Source: Allomyces arbusculus (taxonomy: Eukaryota > Blastocladiomycota > Blastocladiomycetes > Blastocladiales > Blastocladiaceae). From it: a stretch of 64,000 nucleotides of DNA. This document shows, one piece after another, positions 1-10,809 of this stretch. The position numbers and the translations under genes are program-made. Each line of letters begins with the position of its first letter. Position 1 is the stretch's first letter. The stretch spans positions 62,001-126,000 of the forward strand of contig JADHYV010000046.1 of NCBI GenBank assembly GCA_027604705.1, in the 5' to 3' direction. The notes beneath the pieces are model-generated. The model worked only from the letters and a program-made list of their open reading frames with translations. It did not search any database and was not told the origin of the DNA.

Positions 1-1
1 G

Positions 2-1195
2 GAGCGCGCCCGCGCGCTCATGCAGCGCGTGCAAACGGCCGTGCTCATTTTGCGCAACTGGAGTTTTGTCGTCGAGAGCATTGCTGTGCTCGCGCCGCTC
101 CCAAGGCTCTACCAGGCGCTCGGCCAAGCTGCGGCTCTGGCGCTCGCGGTGCTCGGCACTGTCGACCGCGACTTCCCGTTCTTGTCGGCCTCGTGGATCC
201 CATCCGTTGCGCGATCCGTGCGCGACGCGGCACTGCTCGAGTCGGCCGTGGACGTGCTGCAGAGCACGCAAATTGTTTTGGCCAATGTCTCGGTCATGAT
301 GACGGCACTGTCCGGGATCGAGCCGCGGCCGTTGCTCGCGGTGGTCGTCGACGTCGCGCTTGTGTTCTTGATGTGGGCTGATCACTGGCACGCGCGCGTG
401 GAGTTGGCAGTGCCCGGGATTCAGCTCGAGGCCGATATGCCGTACCAGGCCGTCATGACGCTGGCCAATTTACTCGTCAGCGCTAATCTCGAGCCGGCGT
501 GGGCAAGTGTGTTTGCGGGCGAGGCTCCCGCGAAGACCGACCACGATGTGCACTGGTTCTTGCTCCTGCACCATCTTGTCGCGTACCTCGACGAGTACGA
601 AGCCGTAGCCATCTCCCCTCACCTTTACCACGCCGATGCCGGAAGGACGGCGCTCGTTGCCGTCGATATGGGGCTGTTGCTCGTCAAGCACCTCGCGCGA
701 TGGCCAGTGTTCCTAACGGCGGCCGTCTCGAGCTGGGCGCGCGCGTGGCACGCGTGGGGGCAAGCAAGAGACGATTGTATCCCGACTGGTGCGCCGCGAC
801 CGCGTACGGCCGCACGGTCACCGCTCCACGCACTCACGGGCATGCTCTTGCGACACATTACCTCGCCCATGGCGACACCGTTGACGCGACGCGCTGCTGA
901 GGTGTTGAATGATCTGGCACCGGCGCTTGCGACGCTCGGTGCACGGCCACCCCATGCCGTGGCACCTAGTGACATGGTGGACGTGCCGTGGTCCGTCCTG
1001 CCGCTCCCACCGCAACCGCGCGATCAGCAAGGGCGCGAGGTTGTGCTCGACGTGGTCCAGGTGGGTGCTGCGGCCGCGGCGCTCGGTGCGGTCGTGACGG
1101 GTGCCACGGGCGTGGATGCGGTCGTTCGCGAATATTGCTGGCGCGCGTGGATGGCGCTCGGCGAGCCTGGCGGCGCGGCGTCGGGCGACGGATGA
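2..1195 (+). CDS. C-terminal part of an unrecognised helical protein, cut by the window edge
   Basis: The frame is open from base 2 and stops at 1193-1195, so at least 397 residues of the C-terminus are present and the true start lies outside. The protein is rich in Ala, Leu and Val with long amphipathic stretches, as in ARM/HEAT-like repeats. Near its visible start it carries AVLILRNWSF, which resembles the LRNLSF segment of the ARM-like region in SWI/SNF subunits of the ARID class (Swi1, Rsc9, ARID1/2). That similarity is short and no other diagnostic motif is visible, so the assignment is only a suggestion. No intron is needed in the visible part. The following gene starts 200 bp downstream on the same strand. 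Confidence 0.6.
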   Translation, partial: ERARALMQRVQTAVLILRNWSFVVESIAVLAPLPRLYQALGQAAALALAVLGTVDRDFPFLSASWIPSVARSVRDAALLESAVDVLQSTQIVLANVSVMMTALSGIEPRPLLAVVVDVALVFLMWADHWHARVELAVPGIQLEADMPYQAVMTLANLLVSANLEPAWASVFAGEAPAKTDHDVHWFLLLHHLVAYLDEYEAVAISPHLYHADAGRTALVAVDMGLLLVKHLARWPVFLTAAVSSWARAWHAWGQARDDCIPTGAPRPRTAARSPLHALTGMLLRHITSPMATPLTRRAAEVLNDLAPALATLGARPPHAVAPSDMVDVPWSVLPLPPQPRDQQGREVVLDVVQVGAAAAALGAVVTGATGVDAVVREYCWRAWMALGEPGGAASGDG

Positions 1196-1395
1196 TCCTG
1201 CGTGGGCGAGCCTATCAGGCCGAGGGATATGCAAATTTAATTTATTGATTCAAAGAGTAGAAAGGACGAGAGCCAGATTGGGCCGCCGTTCTGGTCGGCT
1301 TGCTGGACTGGGAGAAGTGGGGACGAGGACAAACCCGGGCAAAGCTTGAACTTGACAGATCAAACGCGTGCGACGTTCTCTCTCTCGGCGGCAAG

Positions 1396-4252
1396 ATGCT
1401 GGCCACGACCATCACCGGCAAACCGGTCCTGCCCTACCCACACCTCACGCCCGACGCGAACAGCTCGTTCTACAAGACGTCGCCATCGCCATCGCCATCG
1501 CCGCCCGAGAGCCCACTGCCGCGCCCGACTCGCCGCGGCGCCCCGCAACTAAACCGCCTGCCGCCGCTGCGCAATCCGCCCGCACCCGCCGTTCCCGCCG
1601 TTCCCGGTGTCATGGCCGACCGCTTCGCCAGCTACCGCGACCCGGCCGACAATCGCTCGACCGGCACCGACTGGGACTCGTCGTACGCCGACGACCCGAC
1701 CATTCGTCCCGCGACCACGACCACCGCTGGCGTGACCGCGCAAGGCCGTCCTCTCACGCACCCAGTCCCGCTCTCGCAGCAAGTTGCCGAGCTCGGCGAC
1801 GATTTGACAAACGCCGACCTCATCCGCACCGCGCCATGGGGCCTGTTGCGCACCGACAATGGCGACGTGCACGGTACAGCGCTTTGTTTTGTGGACGTGA
1901 CGACGGTGAGAGTGGGAAAGCCGAAGGAATCCAGGCCAATGACTCGATGCCTCCCCCGCCCCTCCATTTTCCGGCGCTTTGATGACCCCCAGAACTCGAC
2001 GACTCGCTCTACCGTGTGGGCCGCAACGAACACTGCGAGATTGTCATCGACACGCACATTACCGTGTCGAAAGTGCATTTCCGGCTCACGCGCGCGCCCG
2101 AACCCGGTGCAGCTCTGCCAGCGACCGGCACGGCGCTCCCACCGCTTGTCGTGCTGATCGAAGACTTGTCGACGAATGGAACGCATGTGAATGGCACGCG
2201 GCTCGTGCGCGGTGTGCCGACGCCGTTGCAGCACGGGGATGAGATTACGATCAAGATCGAAAATGGTGCGTGCTTTCGGAGATGGACTCGCTCGGTTCGG
2301 TTCGAGTCGGCCCAGTTGAAACTGATCCGCTGGGCGCGGATTGTGCTCGAGTTCAGGCGCGCTCAAGTTCACGTTCGAGGTCCCGTCGGTGCCCGAATCG
2401 TCGGCCTCATCAGCGGCGTCGTCGTCTGCGGCTGCCGCCGCGCCGGCCAACGTCTACCACCACCAAGACCCGCAATTTGAGTCGGTCTTACAGGGCATCG
2501 ACTTTCACCGCATTCTCGGCTCGTACGTTCTCGCTGAACTGTGGCAATTGGCCGCGAAATAGCTCGCGTTTCTTACCTCCTTACTCGCATCGCATCGCAG
2601 CGGCACCTACGCAACCGTCTATCTCGCCGTCGACCGCCACACTAAGGAAAAGTACGCGTGCAAGGCTCTCGACAAGTTCAAGGCCGGTTTGCGGTCGCGC
2701 GGCAGCCCGGCGAATAACGGCCACGAGGAGCTCGCTGAGATTCGCATTCTTATGAACTTGAAGCACGTATGTGGTCGCTTCTTGCTTCGAATGTGTCGTT
2801 CGGACAGTTACTGATTTCAATGTGCCCGCAACAGCCCAATATTGTCCAGGTGCACCAGGTGCTGCGCACCGAGCGCTACATTTACATGTTCTTGCAACTG
2901 TACGCGAATTTCTTTGCACAGTCGCCGAATCAAGCGGTGGAGAGGCTGACGATTGGCTCTCGTTGTCAACAGGGTGGAGGGTGGCGAGCTGTTTGACTAC
3001 CTCTCAGAGCACCTGTCGGTCCCCGAGACTGAGTGCAAGTTTTGGATGTACCAGCTGTTCCAGGCCATTCAGGTGTGCTTTTGACTCTCCCTCGCCAGCC
3101 TGCCGTTTCCGCCCCAACTGACCGACTGACCACCTTCATCCGTCGCAATAGTACCTCCACGCGCAAAACATCAGCCACCGCGACATCAAGCCCGAGAACA
3201 TTCTGCTCGAAACTGGGCAAGCTGGGTCCAGGCTCCTACTTGCCGATTTCGGGCTCGCCAAGAAGACCTCGTCGCGCATGAAGACCATGTGCGGCACGCT
3301 CAACTACGTGGCGCCCGAAATTCTGACCAAGTCCGGCAGCAATGGCCCAGGCTACTCCAAGGCCGTCGACTGCTGGTCGTGCGGCGTTATGCTCTACTTC
3401 TTGCTCTGTGGGCGGCTGCCCTTTGACGATACCGACGAGGATGTGCTGCGGCAAATGATCAAGGAGGAAGAGCTCGCGTTCTTGGAGCCGGCACCGAATA
3501 CGGAGATTTGGGAGGGGGTTTCGGACGCGTGCAAGGATTTGATTCGCAGGTTGTTGGCTAAGGACCCGGCGCGGCGGTACGTTTGCCGATCAATTTATGA
3601 CACCTGCTTTGCCTGCCCACACTCACCCTGCCATTGCAGACTCACCATCGCACAGGCTCTCGCCCACCCCTGGATCGGGTCCGACCGTGCCCTCCTCGAC
3701 GCCAAGTATCAAGCACTCTTCCCCGCGAGCCAACAACCGGGCGACGCCGTCGCCGGCGGCGGCACCCCCGAGAAATCGTCGACATCGAACGTCGCGATCC
3801 CTGGCGCATGGTCCACCACCAGCAATGGCGCCGACACGCCCGCGTCGCGACCCGCAGCGACCACCACGACCTCGGCATCCGCATCGACCGTGCGCCGCAG
3901 CCCATCGCCCACCACCGGCGGGTCCTCGTCAGACGATTCGGCGCGGGTTCCGCGCCCGCCGGTCGTCGCGCGCCGGCGATCGTCGGCCGCGTTGGCGTCG
4001 CCGCAGGTCGGTGGGCATCGGCAGCAGGCGACGAGAGGGACCGCCCCGGCGGCATCGCGCCGGTCCGTCAAGCGGCGGCATGGCGGGGATGATGAAGATG
4101 AGGATGGGACGATGCCGCACGCCACGGATCCGCCGGGGCGGCGCACGCGGAAGAGATCGGGGAGTAGTACCGACGAGGATGCGCGCGCCGTGTTTGCCGT
4201 GCCGGCAGTGCCGGGAGCGGCGACGGCGACGTCTGGACGGCGCGCTGCGTGA
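1396..4252 (+). CDS. CHK2: FHA-domain checkpoint kinase, Chk2/Rad53/Cds1 type
   Basis: This is a DNA-damage checkpoint Ser/Thr kinase predicted at 761 aa. Deduced exons are 1396-1873, 1993-2265, 2357-2522, 2601-2766, 2835-2899, 2973-3072, 3152-3576 and 3640-4252; all join in phase. An FHA domain (about residues 148-260) shows YRVGRNEHCEI, the H in VSKVHF and DLSTNGTHVNG, which bind phosphothreonine. The kinase follows: glycine loop near 307, catalytic Lys327 in YACK, HRDIKPEN at 425-432, DFG at 448-450, and CGTLNYVAPE closing the activation loop. The last ~190 residues are Ser/Pro-rich with basic clusters such as RTRKRS that could be nuclear localisation signals. The N-terminus has a run of Ser-Pro and only one SQ site, so the SQ/TQ cluster typical of Chk2 is missing. 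The ATG at 1396 is used because the open frame upstream reads through likely promoter. It lies tail-to-tail with ARS2. Confidence 0.9.
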
Positions 4253-4605
4253 GTAAAAAGGGTGCTATTTCGATTGCGTTGGTTTGGTGTTTTGCGGATT
4301 TTGGTTTTGAAACTCGTCGTGTTGGGAGCTGGTAAGACTCAATTATTTGGACTTGAAAGTAGGGCAAGTCGTCCGATTGCTTCTCGCCAGGCAGCAACTG
4401 ATCGCCCTCGAGCGTCGACTTGCTTGCCCTGACCAGTGCCAACGCTCCATGGCGTGACGCGGCGCACCGGGCAATCAGGACACCGAGGACGTCGCAAGAA
4501 GAGAATTATTTCCATTACGAGCGGGCGCCCTCTTCACCGAATAAATGACAACCACAGTCAAAAAAAAAAAACAACTTAACCGAACCCGACCACGCCATCG
4601 ACCAC

Positions 4606-6547
4606 TTAGTCGTAATCCAAGACGACATCCCCCTCGCCCGGGGCATCGAGGTCCATGTAACTCTTGAGCCCGCGCGGGTCCATGGCGGCCGACCGCGGCA
4701 CTCCCCGCGGCTCGTCGCGCCCACCGAAATCCATGTACTCGCCACGCGAATCGCGGCGTTCGCGGCCATACGACGACCCGCCATTGCGCGGCATCATCGA
4801 CCCGCGCGCCGCCGCGGCCGCAGCCACGGCGGCCCGTGGCGGGCGGAACGGTCCGGTGAACTGTGTCGGGTTCATCCCCGCCGGGTGCAAGTGGTGCGGG
4901 TCGCCCAGGAAGTTGTTCAGTCGGGTGGCGCGTTCTGTGATCGACGTGATCAAGGGCGCGACGTCGGCCGCGTGCTTGTTCTTGATGTGCTTGATCACAA
5001 ACTGCGTGTCCTTGAAAAGCTTGCCACAGGCTGGGAACTCGCACCGGTACCGGTGTTCCTGTTCTTTCGCCACGTACTGGCCCAGAGCGGCATCGACGAG
5101 CTCGTCAATAGCCTTGGCCGGGCGGAGGGACTCGTCGAACTTTTGCCGAACCTTGGTGTCAAACTTGGCGAGCAGGGCAGCAGCACGGTCGCCCGCCGGG
5201 TCGCCCGCCCCGGGTTTCCGGAACACCTTGTCGCCGCACTTCCACGCGAGTTCTTCGGGCGACTCGGTCTCGCACCCGGCCGAGTAGTAGCAGTAGAGGT
5301 GCACGCGGCGCAAGTAGGTGACCAGCACATCCAAGTGCACCTTGGGCGCCTCGTCCGCGTACTTTTCCAACAACGTCTGCGCGCCCGCCAATCCGGCCTC
5401 GGTATCGAGCGTCGTCGCAATCCCCTTGACCGTCTCGAGGTCCGTCGCGAGCCGGTCCGGGTGCGAGAACATATCCCATGCGGTCGTGCGGTACTTGGCG
5501 GGCATCGGCGACTGAATCGCAAACGCCAACTGCGTGACGGTGTCATTCGCCTTGGCATCGGCCTGTTCCTTGAGGTGCGCGATCGCGGCTTCCGCCGAGG
5601 CCGTCGAATCAAACACGGCCCACCCAGTCCGTCCACCGAGCCCCATGCCCGCCGGCAAGTGCGGCTGCGCGCGGTCGCGGTCCTGCTGTGCCGGCAACCG
5701 AGGTTCCGAGAGCGTGACGTAAATCAGGCCCGGCAAGTCGCGGAAGAGCGTGTCGACGTCGGCGCGAGGCATCGTCAGCGGCACCGTCTTGATCGCGACT
5801 GTGCGCAGGGTGGCTTCATTGCGGTCGACCACGTCTGGGTCGGTCTCGGCGCCCATGGGCTCGTCCACGGGCAGAGCATCCAAGTCGATCCCGTCGTACT
5901 TGCCCGCAGCGACATCGGCCTCGAATTTCGTGTAGAGCAGACGCTTCATCGTCAAAATCGCCTGCTTGCGCACATCGGCCTGCCCGTCGGCGTACTTTTC
6001 CAGCACCCAGGGGTCGTCGGCGTGCGCGTCGAAGAACCGCATCAGGTGCGCGTCGTGCCACTGCTGCTTGAAGGTATCGAACCGCTCGAGAATCTCGGCG
6101 TATTGCCGCTCGTCGTCTTCGCGCGCCTGCGGGCGTTCCCCGATAATGCCCTTTTCGCGCAGGTAGCCCGCGTAGGTTTTCCAGTCAATCAAGTAAGGAA
6201 GAGTCAGCGGGTCGGCCGTGATGAAGGGGCGGCGGTCGCCGCCGCGCGCATAATCGCGGTCGCGGTGGTCACGGTCGTCACGGCGCGGGCCGAGACGGCC
6301 GCCAAAACGCGAGTCGTCGGGGGACCGGGACCGGCGGCGTGGTGGGCCGCGGTGGCCGAGGCGGTCTGCAGCAGCGGCGGCAGAGGGCGCAGGGAGTCAG
6401 CGGCTGGATGGGTGGGTGGAGGGCGAACGGAGGGAACGCACCGTCGAGACTCAGTTCCGAGTCCTTGCGGCGGCGCGGCGGCAGCGAGTCGCGCATGTCG
6501 TCCTGCTGCAGCGGGCGGTGGCGGCCAAACTCGTCGACGTAGGACAT
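4606..6547 (-). CDS. ARS2: ARS2/SERRATE zinc-finger protein
   Basis: ARS2 links the nuclear cap-binding complex to RNA processing and to exosome-mediated RNA decay. Two exons are deduced on the minus strand, 6547-6442 and 6365-4606, with a 76-nt intron; the product is 621 aa. The N-terminus is Arg/Asp-rich (RSRSPDDSRF, DDRDHRDRDY), followed by the conserved block beginning IDWKTYAGYLREKGI, an RRM-like middle region and a single C2H2 finger, CEFPACGKLF with HIKNKH, the signature of the family. The C-terminus is rich in Pro, Gly and Arg. It is shorter than the human protein (about 870 aa). The ATG at 6547 begins MSYVDEFGRHRP and sits directly before the first in-phase donor. Long plus-strand open frames over this gene are antisense shadows. 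Confidence 0.92.
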
Positions 6548-6759
6548 GGCAGGCGGTTACGGTCGGGTACAAACAGAGGCGACGCGCGTGCGGTCGGCCC
6601 AAAGTGCAGTTTCGCGTGCGAGAATTGCGTGGGGCGAGCGAAGGGCGTGGACGGCGTGCACAGCCCAGGGTCGGGTCGAAATTTGGCGTCAATGCAGCGG
6701 ACGTTGGGTCGAGCTTGGGCGGCGCTGGCACGAAGCGGGGACGAGCTGCAGGCGGCGGC

Positions 6760-6801
6760 TTGCAGCAGCACTTGGCAACGGTTGCAGCAGCACTTGGCAA
6801 C
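6760..6801. repeat. 20-bp direct repeat, two copies
   Basis: The 20-mer ttgcagcagcacttggcaac occurs at 6760-6779 and again at 6782-6801, giving a period of 22 bp. It lies in the presumed ARS2 leader or promoter. Confidence 0.8.
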
Positions 6802-6858
6802 AGTTGCAACGGGTGCGGCAGCGTCGTCGACGTGGACTTGGTTGTCGTCGCGCTGGTC

Positions 6859-6924
6859 GCGTCGTCGTTGTCGTCGTCGTCGTCGTTGTCGTCGTCGTCG
6901 TCGTCGTCGTTGTCGTCGTCTTCG
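6859..6924. repeat. (GTC/GTT)n trinucleotide run
   Basis: About 22 triplets of GTC with interspersed GTT, upstream of the ARS2 start. On the minus strand this reads as GAC/AAC triplets in the leader. Such runs are prone to length change. Confidence 0.85.
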
Positions 6925-7270
6925 TTCACGGAGCGGATCGCGATCACGGTGCGGTGCGCGGGCGTCCTGGAGTCGCGTGGCAGCACGTGGCCCGTTGGAG
7001 CTGCTCACCGCACGGTCCATTAGTCCCAATTCACGACTGATTGCTGCCGTTTGCCCGTGATTGCAGGCCAAATGAAGCGCGATCGGCCTGGGCGCGGAGG
7101 CCCAGCGCGATCAGCGCCAAAGCGGCCCTCCCTCCTTCCTTCCCGCGCCAGACGCGATCCCCGCCAGTCTGCACCCTGCGTCTTTGCTCACGACCACGCG
7201 CCCACCCGCGCGCGCACCTGCCCCACGCCCACCGACTCGACGACGACGGCGCGCCCCGGCGACGCAAGCC

Positions 7271-8632
7271 ATGTTCCACCAACCGCCGGTCGCTCCCGGG
7301 CTGAGTGCCGCCTTCCGCACGCTCGACCCACGTTCGCCCTCGGCCACTTCTGCTTCAGCTCGTAGCGTCCCCACGCCGCCACGAGGATCCGCCGCACTGC
7401 CTGCAACGTCGGCGACAGCGCCCGCACCACGCGCCCCCGCCGTCGCGACCGCCTTTGCTTCCGCGAGTGCCGGCCACATCCGCTTCACGGACCACCTTGC
7501 GCCTGCCAGCAAACGCACCTCTTACTCGAACCTCAAGCTCACCATGTCGACGCTCGTCTCCGGCATGCTTGCCGACCCGGCCGGCGAGGCCTTGGGACCG
7601 CGCCTTGCCGACCATGACGCCAACTACGCGCCACCCCCGCCACCATGGTCCCCGCCCAGCTCCGAGCACGCGTCCTTGACGCGTCCGGGATCGGCCATGT
7701 CGCACTCGTCGGCGTCCTATTTCTACCCGTCGCCCGCGGCGTATGCATAATGGGCCTTGTTCACGCTCGCGTGGTCGCGTCTTGGCCCATGGCTGACCGA
7801 CGATGCCGCGACTCTCGAACCACCAGAGACGCACGCGTCCAGCGCGAGGAGATTCTGCGTATGCTGGCGAACCGCATCATGTTCTCGCGCTTCTACAAGA
7901 TTTTTTACTCGGCCATGACCCTCGCCGCGCTCTACAACATTTACCTGGTGCGTGCATTCGTTGCGTGCGACACCCGCCATGGCCGCCACGTCACGTCATG
8001 AATCAAACCCAACGCTGACCGACCGTGCGCGCCCTACTCCCTGGCTCCATTTGTACCACGCAGTCCTTTGTCGAGCAATGCCCGTCCACCTTCTTCCTGA
8101 CGCTCGAATGCATCGTGAACATTGCGCTCATGGCCGAAGTCGGCATCCGGTTCCTCGCCACGCGCCGCCAATTCTTCCAGTCCAAGGCCAATTTGCTCGA
8201 CGTGTTTCTGGTCGCATTCTGCTTCGTCCTGCTCGTGATGCTGATGCACGACGCGAGCACGTGCGACGTCTCGGACGACCACCGGTCGCAGCGCCGCGAG
8301 GCCCTGGTCGACTCGGTTCTCTTGATTGTGCGCAACGCGCTCCAAATGGCGCGGATCGTGCACATGGTGCGCAAGTACGTGTCTCAATTTTTGCACATAA
8401 TTGCATCCGGGTGGAGAAGATGGTCAGACATTGACTGACATGAGACCATTTCTTGATCATTCTCAGGAACCAAACGCAACTGACGAACCGCGTCGTCTCG
8501 ATCGATTTCACAAGCTTGGAAGAAGGGAACCACCAGCACCCGCTCCTCTTCGATGCCGAGGACCAGGAAAACGGACTTGGGTTCACGTCCGACGCGGCAA
8601 TACCCCCGATCCAGCCGTTCAACCCGAAATAA
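7271..8632 (+). CDS. Four-helix voltage-sensor-like membrane protein
   Basis: Exons are 7271-7740, 7827-7947, 8064-8374 and 8467-8632, giving about 355 aa. The first ~155 residues are disordered, rich in Pro, Ala and Ser. Four hydrophobic helices follow. Helix 1 is in FYKIFYSAMTLAALYNIYL. Helix 2 holds acidic residues and an Arg (LECIVNIALMAEVGIRF). Helix 3 begins after a conserved-looking SKANLLDVF. Helix 4 carries spaced basic residues in RNALQMARIVHMVRK, where R, H and R fall three apart. This is the pattern of an isolated S1-S4 voltage-sensor domain, and no pore helix or phosphatase domain follows. The short C-terminal tail is acidic. The family is not certain: it could be a fungal ion-transport-like protein rather than a true proton channel. 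The ATG at 7271 is the first in frame. Confidence 0.75.
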
Positions 8633-8762
8633 TCGTTTCATACAACCGTCCCCCATGTACAATATAGGACAAATTCTCTCGTCGGTTTATTGGTGCTGGT
8701 ATATGGACAGCGCGGGCATCGGGACCATTTACGGCGCACCGATCACTTGTCAGACTAGAGCA

Positions 8763-10709
8763 TCAACCAGGAGAAGCGCTTCGTTCAGAGTCTTTCTCCA
8801 CCTTGGTGAACGAGGACACGTCGTCATGGGGACGGTGGAGAAACTCATGACCGTTGTCGCCTGATCGTACTGACCAAGGACCAGGGAAAATACGACGAGC
8901 ACGTTCCAATATTGCCAGACAAATCAAACTATTAGTGTCGGCACAGCACGGCGCCAATTTGGTCGCGGGCGCAAGGATTGCGGGTGGACAAGCTATCAAG
9001 TGCGGTGCGAATCCCCCTCCAACATCGTTTGGTTCGGGGAGATCAGTCGCGTCAGATGGACCCGATGCGACACCGAACACTACTGGCCGCTTGGTCCTGC
9101 CCCTTGCGATCTCCCACGGCTCGACGGCCGCACCATCGTGAGCGAACAATGAGAGCAGCATTGCGCACATGTCGGCGCTCCGGCCAGCACCGACATGCCT
9201 GCCGTCGCGCATCAAATCGACGAACAGGTCCAACGACCGTCCCAGATGCGTTTGACACACCACTGCCACAGCCCCGGCAAGGACATGTTCGCTTGCGGTT
9301 ACTGCCACTTGAACGATTCGTCTTCGCTCATAAACGAGCAGATGGCCATGTGCTTGGCCACCAAGTCAGCAGCCGTGGCCAAATTCGTCACGGAAATCGG
9401 CACACGCTGGGAAACAAGAGCGAGCGGCGTCGTCGCATCGAGCGAGCCCTTTTCCAGGTCTTTGCCGTTGAGCAGTTTTGTGACCACGCGGTGCATGCGC
9501 TCGTCGGGGCGTGTCTTCGCCAGTCCCCAAATCGGCCGGCCGAAACAGAACGTCACGACCGGAATGAACATGTCGCGCACAAGGGGCGGGCTACGTCGGA
9601 GAAGTCAACGGCGACAGCGTCCATGAGCGCAATATCGTAGATCAGAGGGAACAACTTGCCAACGGGTGCGCGCTTCGTCGGTCCAAACTGCGAGGGCAAC
9701 AGACCAAAACCGGCAAGCGCGCTGGTCGTGTCGCAGACGAGCGAGAGCATGGACTTGGCCGACATTGTGTCTTGGACTGCTTCTGAGAGCGCACGCAGGC
9801 AGCGCCGCAACGTCAGAAAGTCGGCACCGCTCCTGCGGTCAAGGGTCCCAGCGTCGTCAAAAACAAACAGGTACGAGAAGTTCTTGGGCAGGGTGCTGCA
9901 TGGGCAATGCCGCTGGTGCAAGCGTTGGCAGCCAAGTCCGGAAAAACGTCATCATTCCGAGATGGTTCGGTCAAAATGGTGGGCAACTTGCGTGAAGACA
10001 GCATGAATCGATTCCACTGGGTCGCAAGTCGGCGGCACAAGCGGAGCACCAAGTAGCATGCGCAGGTATACCTTGAGAGCAGATGGCGCGCGGCGCCACC
10101 ATGATTCTCAGCCAGGCTCGGATACCGTCGCAAAATATGCCAGACAAGCGTTGCCAGCTCTTCAGTCATGCGATAAAACGCTTTGACGGGTGGGGTGACT
10201 GCCGCCTTGACCAGGAGCAAGTCCAGGAACATGGTCAGCTTGAGTCCCTCCTTTTCGGCAATGACGGCGGAATGGAGCAGGGTGAGCAACAAGGCGGCCG
10301 GATTGTTGATATCGGTATTGTCGAAGAGCATACGGCAGACTGGTAGAAGACTGGGTCGCGGGTACCTGCCAGCATCCTCGCCCAAATTGAGGTAAATCAC
10401 AAACAGACCGTACTCGGCCATGGTCGTGACAAGCCGCGACTTGCCCATTGCGTTGCTCTGCACGATTATGGTGTCGGGGTAATTATACTCACCAGCATCG
10501 AACTTGCGAGCAGGACTGTCGAGCGACGTGGCAACACATTCTTCCGACGTGGCAACACATTCTTCCGGTCTTGCAGAGCCCGCACTCACATGTGCAAGCT
10601 GAGGAGAAACATCAGACCGAATCCGCACTAGTACCATCAATCCAAATTCGTGACGTATACCGATATGCAAAGTAGTGATAATCCCAGGCCAGCCCGGCAT
10701 CCAGTCCAC
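8763..10709 (-). pseudogene. Interrupted P-loop NTPase gene, RHS/Crinkler-like multigene family
   Basis: Minus-strand reading frames together cover one long protein-like region. Near its N-terminal part is a P-loop-like segment, DTIIVQSNAMGKSRL, followed by a hydrophobic strand (FVIYLNLGEDAG). The middle holds YLFVFDDAG, compatible with a Walker B strand. The C-terminal part includes KHMAICSFM and ASEHVLAGAVAVV, then ADMCAMLLSLFAHDG. This order resembles the expanded fungal and chytrid families with RHS/Crinkler-type NTPase modules, known to me as variable, multicopy genes. The reading frame is interrupted in roughly two or three places, so I treat it as a decayed copy, although unrecognised introns could account for part of this. 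Family assignment is inference from motif order only. Confidence 0.5.
10524..10565. repeat. 21-bp tandem duplication inside the NTPase gene
   Basis: Two perfect 21-bp units, 10524-10544 and 10545-10565. On the minus strand they encode the heptad EECVATS twice, so the duplication is in frame. Confidence 0.9.
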
Positions 10710-10809
10710 ACCCTGCCAGCACAGCTACAATGTCTCCCTTTGGCATCCCCTGCCCTTGATTCAGTTCCGCCTATTCGCCTCGTCTTCCTCCTGCTCCTCG
10801 CCGTCCCGC

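Larger units (their letters stand above)
6548..7270. promoter_or_regulatory. Divergent spacer between ARS2 and the voltage-sensor-like gene
   Basis: This 723-bp stretch separates the starts of two divergent genes and should hold both promoters and 5-prime leaders. I see no tRNA or conserved protein. It contains a short direct repeat and a long (GTC/GTT)n run, annotated separately. Open frames here are low-complexity shadows. Confidence 0.5.

Noticed and set aside
4885-7023. Plus-strand open frame of 712 residues over ARS2
   Set aside because: It is antisense to ARS2, has no motif and runs through the ARS2 promoter; GC-rich codon bias keeps the opposite strand open.
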